A stretch of 15,469 bases of DNA, taken from Strigomonas culicis (taxonomy: Eukaryota; Euglenozoa; Kinetoplastea; Trypanosomatida; Trypanosomatidae). Location: contig AUXH01000462.1 of the NCBI GenBank assembly GCA_000482145.1, positions 1-15,469 on the forward strand, given 5' to 3'. This document shows positions 1-8,264 of the stretch, one piece after another; position 1 is the first letter of the stretch, and each line of letters begins with the position of its first letter. The notes beneath the pieces are model-generated. The model did not search any database and was not told the DNA's origin. It saw only the letters and a program-made list of their open reading frames with translations. A program made the position numbers and the translations under genes.

Positions 1-2243
1 CCGCACAGCCCCGCCAGCCGCGGGTCCGCGAGCGGCGCGAGAGGCAGCAGGGAGGCCCCCGCCTCGTCGGCCGGGGCGGCCCGGCCCCACGCGGGGGGCT
101 CCCCGCCCCCGCCGGCCCCCGGCATGGGGACCGGCGAGCCCGGTGAGGCCTCCGCCGACCCGTCGCGCCACAGCGTCGCCGACGCGCTCGGCGCGAAGAG
201 ACGCGTCGCACTGTTCGCCTCGTCCGCGCACCCGCCGCCCTGCCCGTCCGCCTCCTCGTCGTCGTCGTCCACGCAGATGACCTCGGCCAGCTGCTGCTGC
301 GGGGCCTCCCGGGGGAGGGAGCGGCTGCGGTCCCCGTCGTAGGGTTCGGCCGGTGCCGCCTCCGCCTCCGCGCGGTCCCTCAGGATGTGGCGGTGCACCG
401 CGTGGAGGAGGTGTGCCGCGGGCGAGTGGGCGGCGCGGCGCCGGTGGTGGTGCTCATCGCCCGCCGCGTCCGCCGCGACGTCGCGCGCGGCGTCCACGAC
501 GCACAGTCGGCGCGGGAGCAGCACCGCGCTGTGGCTCACGTGCTCCAGAAAGAAGTACTTGGAGGCGGCGCCGTAGACCGCCACGGAGCGGCCCTGCAAC
601 AGGTAGTCGAGGCACAGCGCGAGCTCCTCCGCGCCCTCCGCCTGGGCGCCACCGTCCGCGCTGCCGGTGGCGCTCCCTCGCTGGAGGTCGGCCGGCGCGC
701 GGGCGGGGCCGGGCAGGCGGTGCAGCACGCGCACGACGAGCAGCGGCTCCACCGTCGGCAGCACCTGCCGCGCGCTGAGGCCGCCGCGCTCGCCGCCGGG
801 CGCGGTCAGCTGCGTGCTCGCGCGCTGGAAGATGTCGCCGAGCAGATAGAGGGCGAGGGCGTGTACGTGGTGGCGGCGGTAGGCGTCGGCCGGGAGCCGC
901 ACGGCGTAGCGGCGCGGCGCGAGCTCCGGCAGGGTCGGCGGGCAGGCCCACGGCAGCAGCGGCACCGCCGTCGCGTCGCCGGCGAGCGACGGCGGCCCCT
1001 GCCGCGCGTCCAGGTCCACCGCGCACCACACACACAGCTCCTCGAGGCGGGGGTTCAGCACGGAGAAGACGAAGCAGCCGCCCTCCGGGCAGCACGGCGC
1101 GCGGTGCGCCTGCGGCTGCAGCACGGCCGCGTCGGTCAGCACGCCGTGGAAGGCGGCGATGAGGGGCAGCGTAGAGGTGGCCCGCGCGGCGTGCTGCGCG
1201 CGGAGGGCGTGGTAGCGTGGCAGCACGGCCAGGTCGTAGGCGCCGCCCGCACCGCGCCGCAGGAGGTCCGGCGGCAGCGGGCCCTGGCAGCTCCACGGGA
1301 GCAGCAGCGCCGTGCCATGGGTGAGCTGGCCCTTCCCACAGAGGTGACACGTGCGGTGCCGGCGGCCGGCCCCAGCCTGCGCGCGGCCGGGGCCGGCCGA
1401 CAGCACCTGCTCCAGCGCCGCCCACGGGCTGCCCGGCGGCTCTCCCCCGTCCTCCTCCCCCTCCTTGGAGCCCGCGCGGCTGCTGGCGTCGGGGAGGGGG
1501 ATCTGCGCGTAGCACGGCTCGCAGACGGCGTACGTGCAGAATGTGCAGCAGTAGCCAGCCGTGTTGCGGTAACGCGGCGCGCCGGCGCTCGCCGGGCAGC
1601 ACGGCACGACCCCCTGCGGCCCGGCGGCGGTGGGGTGGCGCGGGCGCTTGCGCGGCGGCGGGGGGCGCGCTGCCGCCGGCGGCGCCACAGCGTCCCCACA
1701 GAGGGAGCGCTCGAGGGGCTGCGCGGACTCTGCTTCATCCGCGCGCTCCGCCGAGCGCACCGCACCCATCCGGCGCTCCTGGATGGCGCCGTGCGGCCCA
1801 CCGCATGGCGGGATGCCACGCAGCGGGGCGTGGCCTTCCACCCGCCTCTTGGGAGAGGGGGGGTCGCCCGTGCGACGCTTTTTCCCACTGCGCTCGATGA
1901 TGCCCTCCGCGTCCTCCGTGCTGGCGAGCGGCGGCGAGGCGGAGGGCGCGGCCGTCTGTGGGGGCGTCGCGCGCCCCACCTGCCTCCTACCACTCGTGGG
2001 CGGCGTGGCGCTGGTCGGCGGGGACCGACTGGCCGGCGCGCGGCGCGATCTCTCCGCTGAGGCCGTGAGGTCCCCCAGGTGGGTGGGCGCCGCCGTTGCT
2101 TCCCCCTGAGCGTCCGGCGCTGTGGGGCTGGGAGGGCTGCCCCCATTCCCATGTTCGTTGGTCGCTTCCACGGCCTGCGGTGTGGAGGTGACGAACCGGT
2201 TGTCAGCGAACCAAAAAGATTGCTTCTCTGGTGTCTGGCTCAT
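1..2243 (-). CDS. Cys-rich protein with ORC2-like motif, 3' end cut by window edge
   Basis: The frame opens at the first in-frame ATG (2243; an in-frame TAG lies at 2280-2282) and runs without a stop to the left edge, giving 747 visible codons with strong G/C third positions. Residues 1-210 look disordered (Pro/Ala/Ser-rich, with basic KKRR and PPRKRPR patches that could be nuclear signals). Three Cys groups follow: C215/C216/C232/C233/C236/C241/C244, then C299-x-x-C302 with C319, then C384/C385/C390 with C404-x-x-C407; these are probably zinc-binding. Around Y557 the segment VAVYGAASKYFFLEHV, followed by a VVDA strand, resembles the core of origin recognition complex subunit 2 (YG-x-x-SK-x-x-LE, then a beta strand). 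ORC2 is an inactive AAA+-like subunit that helps mark replication origins in the nucleus. An acidic stretch (VDDDDEE) lies downstream. Kinetoplastid ORC subunits are known to be very divergent, so the name is inference. Zinc clusters are not typical of ORC2, and a different zinc-finger protein is possible. Confidence 0.55.
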   Translation of the reverse strand, partial: MSQTPEKQSFWFADNRFVTSTPQAVEATNEHGNGGSPPSPTAPDAQGEATAAPTHLGDLTASAERSRRAPASRSPPTSATPPTSGRRQVGRATPPQTAAPSASPPLASTEDAEGIIERSGKKRRTGDPPSPKRRVEGHAPLRGIPPCGGPHGAIQERRMGAVRSAERADEAESAQPLERSLCGDAVAPPAAARPPPPRKRPRHPTAAGPQGVVPCCPASAGAPRYRNTAGYCCTFCTYAVCEPCYAQIPLPDASSRAGSKEGEEDGGEPPGSPWAALEQVLSAGPGRAQAGAGRRHRTCHLCGKGQLTHGTALLLPWSCQGPLPPDLLRRGAGGAYDLAVLPRYHALRAQHAARATSTLPLIAAFHGVLTDAAVLQPQAHRAPCCPEGGCFVFSVLNPRLEELCVWCAVDLDARQGPPSLAGDATAVPLLPWACPPTLPELAPRRYAVRLPADAYRRHHVHALALYLLGDIFQRASTQLTAPGGERGGLSARQVLPTVEPLLVVRVLHRLPGPARAPADLQRGSATGSADGGAQAEGAEELALCLDYLLQGRSVAVYGAASKYFFLEHVSHSAVLLPRRLCVVDAARDVAADAAGDEHHHRRRAAHSPAAHLLHAVHRHILRDRAEAEAAPAEPYDGDRSRSLPREAPQQQLAEVICVDDDDEEADGQGGGCADEANSATRLFAPSASATLWRDGSAEASPGSPVPMPGAGGGGEPPAWGRAAPADEAGASLLPLAPLADPRLAGLC

Positions 2244-2290
2244 GGGCAAAAGGTAACGCGACAGACTCGCAACAATAATCTATGGGATGA

Positions 2291-2319
2291 ATATATATGT
2301 GTATGTGTGTATATGTATG
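2291..2319. repeat. Alternating purine-pyrimidine (TA/TG) tract, 29 nt
   Basis: From 2291 to 2319 purines and pyrimidines alternate without interruption, mixing TA and TG steps. It is simple-sequence DNA in a spacer. Such tracts can adopt unusual helical forms, but no function is shown here. Confidence 0.8.
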
Positions 2320-2340
2320 ATCTATCTCTTTCTTCTCTTC

Positions 2341-2361
2341 TTAGAGAATATGCTGAGTCAT
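2341..2361 (-). other. Possible short upstream ORF in 5' UTR of the ORC2-like gene
   Basis: If the transcript starts after the AG at 2372-2373, the first ATG is at 2361. It opens a six-codon frame (MTQHIL) that ends in TAA at 2341, about 100 nt before the main ATG at 2243. Upstream ORFs usually lower translation of the main frame. It disappears from the mRNA if an AG further downstream is used, so its presence depends on the mapped spliced-leader site. Confidence 0.3.
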
Positions 2362-2371
2362 GTACTTCAGT

Positions 2372-2417
2372 CTTTTCGAATGAAGGGGCAAAAAAAAAAG
2401 AAAAGAAAAAAGAGAGA
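2372..2417 (-). promoter_or_regulatory. Predicted trans-splice acceptor for the ORC2-like gene
   Basis: The plus strand at 2390-2417 is an uninterrupted 28-nt purine run, which is a pure pyrimidine tract in the minus-strand transcript. The first AG after it is at 2372-2373. This would give a 5' UTR of about 128 nt before the ATG at 2243. The arrangement matches kinetoplastid spliced-leader acceptors; the exact AG is inferred. Confidence 0.5.
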
Positions 2418-2779
2418 CGTGATTATTGCAACACATCATACATGTCTGTCATGCCCATTTCATTTACAGTGATACTGTCGGCCTATACGGACTCTCTATG
2501 CGGCGTTTTTCTTTTCTTCTTCACGCAGGCAGGAATAAGAAAGCACCTTTGAAATATATAGATGTGGATTTATACTGTAGATTAGAAACATTATTGTGGA
2601 CTTGGTAATGCACAATTAAGTGAAGCAAACCAAACAAACAAATAAACAAAAAAGCAACGTTTTTTTTTCTTCTCGCCAAAACCCCATGCGTTCGTGCACA
2701 CCCAGGACATCACCGCCCCCCGACGGGTCACGCCAGAGGCTTTTGCTGCTCTCCTCCCTCCTTCCTCTCCCCCTTCCCA

Positions 2780-4279
2780 TCACAGCAGTGCACTTCTGGC
2801 ATCGGTCGGCACCGCGTTCACCTTGAGCTGCGGGCGCACCTCGAGCGACGTGGCGAGTAGCGGGTCGTAGCGCGGCAGCGCGCTGCTCGCCCCGATGCAG
2901 GACACGGTGGGCTGGACCGTCGTCAGGTACTTCGCCGCGGCGTCGCGCAGCGAGTTGGGCGTCACCGCGTCCACGCACTCGAAGACCTCCTCGAGTGGCA
3001 CGCGGCGGCCGAAGTGGATGATCTGCCGACCAAGGTCCTCGGCGCTGTTCGTGGTGCTGTCGCGCATCATCATGACGGATGCCTTGTACTCGCTCTTCGC
3101 CTGTGAGAGGAGGTCCTCGTCCACCCGGGCGCTGCACAGGTCGTAGAGCGAGCTCAGCACGTAGTTGAGCATGATCGTCTGCCCGTCGTCGCGCGCGAAG
3201 TGGCTGTCCTCGCGGCTGTTGCTGGGCGACAGGCGCGCCGTCACGATCTGGTAGCCGAGCAGCGCGGTCTCCTCGTACGGCGTGTAGAACGGCCGAAGCT
3301 GCACCAGGTTCGGCACGCGCTCCCACGGGATGCTGGGGTTGCGGCGCTGGTGGCCGAAGGGCAGCATCTGCCCCTCGCGCACCTGCCCCAGCACGTTGTG
3401 CAGCAGCTGCAGCGGGTAGCTGTCGGGGTGCGACGCGCCGCAGATGGGGAAGGCGACCGCCGTGTTCGCGGTCGCCATCGTCTCGTTCCACATGACGGTG
3501 TGCCCTCCGCGGTACTGGCCGTGCAGCGGCGGACGGTGGTTCGCGGCGGGGAGGTCGCCGAAGAAGCGCTCCGCCATCGCGTGGGCCTCGTCGGGGGAGA
3601 TGCCGCCGGAGCTGACGAGGCACATGCGGGGCCCGGTGTAGTGGGTCCGCACGTAGTCCTTCAGCATCGCCTGGTCGATGCGTCGCGCGATGTTGTCGAC
3701 GGGCCCGAGGATGGTGAGCGGCAGCCCGCTCGTCGTGGGGTCGTACGCGGCCTGGTGCAGGTTGTCCATGAGCACCTCGTCGACGAGCTCCTCCACCTCG
3801 CGCATCTCCGCGAGGATGGTCGGCCGCTCGAGCTCGATGTCGGTCACCTTGTAGCGCCCGTTCTTGAGGAGGTCCGAGACGACGTCCATCATCTTGTCCA
3901 CGTCCTTGTTGAAGGCCTTCACGTAGTAGGCCGTGCGGTCACGCGACGTGTAGGCGTTGAAGTGCGCGCCGTGGTACTCGAACAGGTCCTCCACGTCCTT
4001 CTTGGAGTACTTCTTCGTACCCTTGAAGTTCATGTGCTCTAGGAAGTGTGCCACGCCGCTGTTGTCCAGACTCTCGAAGCGGCTCCCCGCATCGATCCAG
4101 ACGCCCACTGTGGCAAAGGGGTAGTCCTTGATGTACTCGGTCGCGACCCGGAAGCCGTTCGGGAGGGAGCTGTAGACGATGGGCGTGCAATGGGCTAGCA
4201 CCCGCGCGGTGCCCGCGTCCCTCGTGGTCGTGTTGTGCGGCACCACGTAGCGCCGCGCGAGTTGGGAGGTGCGCAGCAT
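2780..4279 (-). CDS. Mitochondrial processing peptidase beta subunit (M16 metalloprotease)
   Basis: This 499-residue protein is the catalytic subunit of the matrix peptidase that removes presequences from imported mitochondrial proteins, working as a heterodimer with MPP-alpha. The zinc site is HFLEH (residues 78-82 from this start), followed about 75 residues later by the third-ligand glutamate in ILAEMREVEE. That is the HxxEH(x)~75E signature of active beta subunits. The preceding N-terminal strands (LPNGFRVATE, VGVWIDAGSR) and the following FKGT are also typical. The frame stays open upstream to 4378, but the codon there is GTG. The ATG at 4279 is the first ATG and follows a good acceptor, and it starts MLRTSQLARRYVVPHN, a basic, acid-free presequence-like segment. 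Length fits the family. A central stretch (about residues 290-325, rich in Gln, Arg and Pro) fits the usual family pattern less well and may be lineage-specific. Confidence 0.95.
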   Translation of the reverse strand: MLRTSQLARRYVVPHNTTTRDAGTARVLAHCTPIVYSSLPNGFRVATEYIKDYPFATVGVWIDAGSRFESLDNSGVAHFLEHMNFKGTKKYSKKDVEDLFEYHGAHFNAYTSRDRTAYYVKAFNKDVDKMMDVVSDLLKNGRYKVTDIELERPTILAEMREVEELVDEVLMDNLHQAAYDPTTSGLPLTILGPVDNIARRIDQAMLKDYVRTHYTGPRMCLVSSGGISPDEAHAMAERFFGDLPAANHRPPLHGQYRGGHTVMWNETMATANTAVAFPICGASHPDSYPLQLLHNVLGQVREGQMLPFGHQRRNPSIPWERVPNLVQLRPFYTPYEETALLGYQIVTARLSPSNSREDSHFARDDGQTIMLNYVLSSLYDLCSARVDEDLLSQAKSEYKASVMMMRDSTTNSAEDLGRQIIHFGRRVPLEEVFECVDAVTPNSLRDAAAKYLTTVQPTVSCIGASSALPRYDPLLATSLEVRPQLKVNAVPTDARSALL

Positions 4280-4639
4280 GGCGCGTCCGAGAAGGCAGAG
4301 GAGGGCTGCCGCTGTTAATACGAATACGAAGGAAAGAAAAACAGCGAAAGGGAAAGATACGTTTAGAAAAGGTTGCACACGCCACCGATATCGCTTCTGG
4401 GGGAGGGTCCTTCTCTTTTCTACCTCTTCTTTCTTTTTATTTCCGTTTGATGATCCTTTACACGAATAAAAGAGAGAAGCATCAGGAGAAGACGTATAAA
4501 GATGTGTATGAAAGAAGATTCAACAGAAATAGTAACAACAACAAAAAAACAAGTAGTTCTTCCAATCTGAATAGCAGATAGGTCTCGCACATAGGTTGCT
4601 TCTATTCTTCTTGTTTGTCACACAGTACAGGTAGGTGTT
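4280..4639. other. Intergenic spacer between the Grp170-like and MPP-beta genes
   Basis: AT-rich spacer with the Grp170-like 3' UTR and the MPP-beta 5' UTR. It has a minus-strand acceptor (4312) and a possible second one (4456). The strong C/T-rich stretch at about 4403-4447 is on the plus strand and so does not serve the minus-strand genes. Nothing else recognisable. Confidence 0.7.
4312..4361 (-). promoter_or_regulatory. Predicted trans-splice acceptor for the MPP-beta gene
   Basis: The minus strand reads a C/T-rich tract over about 4326-4361, followed by AG at 4312-4313. This places the ATG (4279) about 32 nt into the mRNA. It also cuts off the in-frame upstream extension, supporting the 4279 start. 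A second candidate AG with its own pyrimidine tract lies at 4456-4457; it would give a 5' UTR of about 176 nt but the same first in-frame ATG. Confidence 0.55.
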
Positions 4640-7546
4640 TCAGACGCCATCCTTCTCCCACGCTGCGAGTTGTCGCCGCGCCTCCTTCGCCTTCGCCATG
4701 CTGGCCTCGAGCTGCGCAATGGTAGCGACCTCGCCCTCGTCCTCCAGCCAGTCCGCGAGGTCGGTGACGGTCGCCCGCCACGCGCGCACCGCCGCGCCCT
4801 TCTCCCCCTCCCCCTCCTGACTCTTCGTGGCGTACCAGAAGTCGCTCGTCTTGATGTGGATCAGCACGGCCTCCATCGCATTCCGCAGCGCGCTCGTCCG
4901 CCGCCGCTCGCCGTCGAGCGCGTCGAGCTGCAGCAGCCGTTGCCGCGCGCGCTCCTTCTCCGGCCGCGTGAGCAGCCGCAGCCGCGCGGCCGGCGCCGCC
5001 ACCCGCACGCGCAGCGACGGGCAGGCCCCGTCGTCGAGGCAGTGGTCCACCAGCTCCGCGCGGAGCGGCAGCACGCGGACAATGGAGCGCGCCGTCGTCG
5101 TGGTGGACGCGGCCTGCCGCTCGTCGGGCTCCGTCGTGTTCGGCTCGTCAGCACCCGCCGGCGCCTGCTGCGCCGCGTCGCCCGCCTCCGCTGCCGCCTC
5201 TGGATCGTCGTCGCCCGTCGCGTCCCCCTCTGCGTCCGGCTCCAGCCCCGCGCCGGCCTCGGCCGGGGCGTCCTGCTCCTCGACCTCCTCGACCACCTCC
5301 GTGCTGGACTTGTGGAACTCGACGGCGAGGTAGCTCTTCTGCAGCAGCGGGAAGCCGCTCTCCGTCACGCGCACCTCGAGGTAGAGCGTCGTCGCGTTGA
5401 GCCGCATCGTGCACTGCGCGCGCCGCACCTGCCAGCGCGCGGCGGCCGCGTCGCCGCGCAGCCGCGTCTTGGAGACGGTCGCGAACGTGCCCGGGCATTC
5501 CTTGAGCGCGCGCGCGGCGGCCAGCGCGAGGGTCTCGCGCAGCGCGGGGATGGCGTAGTGCTTCAGGTAGCTCTGGGGGGCGACCCGCAGCTCCGCGGCG
5601 GCCCCGGCCATGGCCAGCACCGCCGCCTCGGGCGGCGACAGCAGTGTGAGGAGCAGCGGCGCCGCGTCGGGCGCCGCGCCGTCGAGCGCCACGCGGATCG
5701 TCTTGGTCGCGGGCAGATACGTGTCCGCCGCCGCGAAGAGCGTCCGCGGCGCGCCCTCCGCGCGGCCGTGGCCGCCGCCGAGCAGCGGGGTCAGGACGTA
5801 GCCCACGTTGTAGCCCAGGCGCGTGTGCAGCTGGAAGGGCAGCGGGCCGGCGACAGAGTGCGGCCCCAGCGCCGCCGCCGCGAGGTGCGCCGTGCCCAGC
5901 ACCGCGGCCTCGTCGCCGTTGAGCGTGCGGTCGACCGCGCCGGCTGCGTAGCCGCGGCCGAGGTCGCGCAGCAGCCGGGGCATGCGGGTGCAGCCCCCCA
6001 CCACCTCGAAGCGGCTGAGGGACGCCACGGAGAGGGCCGCGGCCGACGGCTGCTGCCGCCGCAGCGCCGCACTCGCCGACCGCAGCGCCGCGTCGCGCAC
6101 GGCGACCGCCTCGGCGAACAGCGGCGCACACTCCTTCTCGAACGTGTCGCGCGGCAGCACGGTCGTGAACACGGCGCGCTGGCCGCCCCCCGCGCCGTCG
6201 GGGGCGAGCCCCTCGATGGTGACCGCCGCCTCCTTGATGGCGGACAGTGTCTCGCGCGCGCGCTGGGCGCCGCGCAGCAGACTCAGGACCTCCTTCTGCC
6301 GCAGCAGCTGCTCCGCCGCGGTCGCGGCGGCCGCCGGCGGCGACAGGATGCGGCCGCTGAAGAAGGTGCGGTCCCAGTACTGCGCGATGCAGCGGTCAAA
6401 GGACTCGCCGCCCAGCGACGCGTCGACCTCCATCGCGACCTGGTGGACGTGGCGGCGGCCGCCGCCCTGCTTCATGCTCTGCTGCGCGGCGAGCGCGCCG
6501 TCGCTGTGCGGGCCGCTGAAGGCCCACACGGACACCTCCGTCTGGCGACTGCCCATGTCGTACAGCAGCACGTACTTGGCGTCGCGGTCGCCGCCGGCAA
6601 AGAGCTCCTCGCCGCGCAGCAGCGCGAGCTGCGCGGCGGCGCCGCTGCTGGCGAGCGTGACGAGCGGCACGTGGAGCCCCGCGAGGGCGGCCGCGTCCAG
6701 CATCGCCTGCCGGTAGCTGAGGGAGGCCGAGGCGGGGAGGGCGAGCGCCAGCCGGCGCGCACGGTCGGGCGGCAGCGCCGGCCCAGCGTCCGCCGCCTTC
6801 TCGCCCGCCGCCTGCTCCGCCTGCTGCAGCTCGCTGAGGAAGAGGCGGTTGCGGTCCGCGTCTTCCTGCTCCGCCTTCGCGGCCGCAAAGGCCAGCAGCA
6901 TCGCCGTGAGCTCCTCCGCGGCGTACGCGTCGCCGTCCAGCGCCTCGGCGGCGGCCCCGGCGCCGCCAATGCGGTGGGGGAAGAGCGCGGTGCGCACCCC
7001 GCGCGGCGCGCCGCCCGGCTCCGCCGCAGGGAGGCAAAAGGCAAACGTCTTGGTGGCGTCGCAGCGCGCACCGGCGGCGTCGCCGGTGGGCGGGCCGTAG
7101 GCGTCCTCCAGCAGCTGTGTGGGGCTGCAGGCGACCTGCGAGGGCATGCGCGGCGCGAGGGCCTGCGCCGGCTCCGCCAGGAAGCGCTCCGCGACGTACG
7201 GGGACGTGGCGCTGCCGGGCGCGGGGAAGTAGCGGAAGGCGACACACGGCGGACTCTTGCGGTTTGCCTGGTCGTTCAGCACCAGCTCGATGCGGTGGTC
7301 TGTGGTGACGAGGTTGCGGCGCGCGAGCGCCTCCTCCGCGGCGCCACCGTCGTCGTCCGCGGCGAGCGTGGTCAGCCGACGCAGCGCCGCAACCTTGAGC
7401 CAGGCGGTGCCCATGTCGACAGCGACGAACTCCGTTTCCTGCAGCGTCGCTGCGGTGGTGAAGACGGTGAAACCTGGCGCCGCATGCAACACGACCATGG
7501 CTACGGCTAGCAGCGCGATGAGTAACACAGAGGAGAGGGGTCTCAT
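4640..7546 (-). CDS. Grp170/Lhs1/HYOU1-type ER Hsp70-superfamily chaperone
   Basis: This 968-residue protein has an N-terminal signal peptide (hydrophobic core at residues 5-20), followed by a divergent Hsp70 ATPase domain: phosphate-1 segment AVDMGTAWLKVA (42-53), phosphate-2 segment LLYDMGSRQTEVSV (327-340), adenosine segment VVGGCTRMPRL (515-525), and NGDEAAVLGTAHLAA (543-557). The spacing and divergence match the large ER Hsp70s, which exchange nucleotide on BiP and hold unfolded proteins in the ER lumen. An acidic insert follows the substrate-binding beta region (about 749-810, rich in Glu, Asp and Ala), then a charged helical tail, as in Hsp110/Grp170. Sequons include N716-A-T and N803-T-T. 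The start is the first residue of the signal peptide. The protein ends WEKDGV, so it lacks a recognisable KDEL-like retrieval signal. NBD loops are expanded by Ala/Gly-rich inserts (for example 63-74). A cytosolic Hsp110 is excluded by the signal peptide. Confidence 0.88.
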   Translation of the reverse strand: MRPLSSVLLIALLAVAMVVLHAAPGFTVFTTAATLQETEFVAVDMGTAWLKVAALRRLTTLAADDDGGAAEEALARRNLVTTDHRIELVLNDQANRKSPPCVAFRYFPAPGSATSPYVAERFLAEPAQALAPRMPSQVACSPTQLLEDAYGPPTGDAAGARCDATKTFAFCLPAAEPGGAPRGVRTALFPHRIGGAGAAAEALDGDAYAAEELTAMLLAFAAAKAEQEDADRNRLFLSELQQAEQAAGEKAADAGPALPPDRARRLALALPASASLSYRQAMLDAAALAGLHVPLVTLASSGAAAQLALLRGEELFAGGDRDAKYVLLYDMGSRQTEVSVWAFSGPHSDGALAAQQSMKQGGGRRHVHQVAMEVDASLGGESFDRCIAQYWDRTFFSGRILSPPAAAATAAEQLLRQKEVLSLLRGAQRARETLSAIKEAAVTIEGLAPDGAGGGQRAVFTTVLPRDTFEKECAPLFAEAVAVRDAALRSASAALRRQQPSAAALSVASLSRFEVVGGCTRMPRLLRDLGRGYAAGAVDRTLNGDEAAVLGTAHLAAAALGPHSVAGPLPFQLHTRLGYNVGYVLTPLLGGGHGRAEGAPRTLFAAADTYLPATKTIRVALDGAAPDAAPLLLTLLSPPEAAVLAMAGAAAELRVAPQSYLKHYAIPALRETLALAAARALKECPGTFATVSKTRLRGDAAAARWQVRRAQCTMRLNATTLYLEVRVTESGFPLLQKSYLAVEFHKSSTEVVEEVEEQDAPAEAGAGLEPDAEGDATGDDDPEAAAEAGDAAQQAPAGADEPNTTEPDERQAASTTTTARSIVRVLPLRAELVDHCLDDGACPSLRVRVAAPAARLRLLTRPEKERARQRLLQLDALDGERRRTSALRNAMEAVLIHIKTSDFWYATKSQEGEGEKGAAVRAWRATVTDLADWLEDEGEVATIAQLEASMAKAKEARRQLAAWEKDGV

Positions 7547-8264
7547 GTTACCGATGATTCTTTCCTTCTTTTTCTTTTCTTTTCTTACCTTTTGAATACT
7601 AAGTTAAAAAAAAAAGTGAAAGGAGACCGCCACAGGGGAACACAAAAGTAGTGGAAGTGATGGACACATTTTTTCTTTTCTTCCATTTCCGAAGACCATT
7701 CGATCACTTTAACACATTCCACTATTTCAGGAAAAAAACACGCACGTTTATATACCAAACAAATGCACATTTCCCTACTTACGTATGTACAGATATATGC
7801 TTAAGATACAAAGCATATGAACAGAAAACGCAAAAAGGAAAAACAAAACAAAACAAACGCAAAAAAAAAGATATACATGGATTATGCTAGAAAGCCTCAT
7901 TTTTCCCCTTAAATCGATTTCTGTCGTCGCCATCCTTACTTTACTTGATTCTGTCCAAGTTATATACTGAGATATGTTCTGTAAAAAAGTATAACAACAA
8001 CAAAAAAAAACGGTTAGAAATTGCAAATAATAAATCAATGACAATTATAAAGTCAAGAGTAATTGATAACATACAAGAGTTATTAGGTGTGTACATACCA
8101 TTTTGCTGTACTTGCATCTATTCTTATATCACAGTTATCTTCTCTTTTCTTGTGATGCTGCATTGGCACTTGAAGGAAGCAAACAAACAACAAGAGGAAA
8201 AGATCAGTTTGTCATTCACTTTTTTTTTTTTTTTGAGGCGCTGCCACATAACCGTAATTCCTCG
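7547..8264. other. Intergenic spacer between the Ser-rich and Grp170-like genes
   Basis: A 718-bp AT-rich spacer with the 3' UTR of the Ser-rich gene and the 5' UTR of the Grp170-like gene. A genome-encoded run of 15 A's in transcript sense (plus-strand T's 8220-8234) lies about 30 nt after the Ser-rich stop codon. A/C-rich simple sequence occurs around 7836-7870. Open frames here lack the GC-rich codon bias of the real genes, so I call no gene. Confidence 0.7.
7599..7626 (-). promoter_or_regulatory. Predicted trans-splice acceptor for the Grp170-like gene
   Basis: A minus-strand pyrimidine tract over 7606-7626 (one interruption) ends just before AG at 7599-7600, in the context TTTTAACTTAG. 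The resulting 5' UTR is about 52 nt and is itself strikingly purine-rich. The fit to a kinetoplastid acceptor is good. Confidence 0.6.

Larger units (their letters stand above)
2244..2779. other. Intergenic spacer between MPP-beta and the ORC2-like gene
   Basis: AT-rich spacer holding the 3' UTR of the MPP-beta gene and the 5' UTR and acceptor of the ORC2-like gene. It contains a 29-nt alternating purine-pyrimidine tract (2291-2319), a plus-strand pyrimidine tract ending in AG (2321-2343) that is on the wrong strand for the local transcript, and an A/C-rich stretch with repeated CAAA-like units (about 2625-2656). No frame with the GC-rich codon use of the neighbouring genes is present, and I see no RNA gene. 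Confidence 0.7.

Noticed and set aside
387..2060. A 557-codon plus-strand frame opposite the ORC2-like gene
   Set aside because: Antisense shadow with an Arg/Ala/Gly-rich product. The minus-strand frame from 2243 has better codon bias, Cys clusters and an upstream acceptor.
454..2152. Alternative minus-strand frames (454-1602 and 1136-2152) within the left-edge gene
   Set aside because: They are in other reading phases, have Arg/Pro/Ala-biased products without motifs, and lose the G/C third-position preference seen in the frame starting at 2243.
2321..2343. Plus-strand pyrimidine tract ending in AG, possible acceptor for a plus-strand gene
   Set aside because: No plausible plus-strand gene follows. 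All supported genes are on the minus strand, so this is probably chance simple sequence.
4403..4447. Strong plus-strand C/T-rich stretch as a splice signal or a strand switch
   Set aside because: Genes on both sides are on the minus strand, so there is no strand switch, and no plus-strand gene starts after it.
4670..7510. A 946-codon open frame on the plus strand opposite the Grp170-like gene
   Set aside because: Because sense codons almost always end in G or C, the antisense frame whose first base pairs with that position can hardly contain stops. Its product is Arg/Ala/Gly/His-biased without any domain, while the minus-strand product has a signal peptide and Hsp70 motifs.
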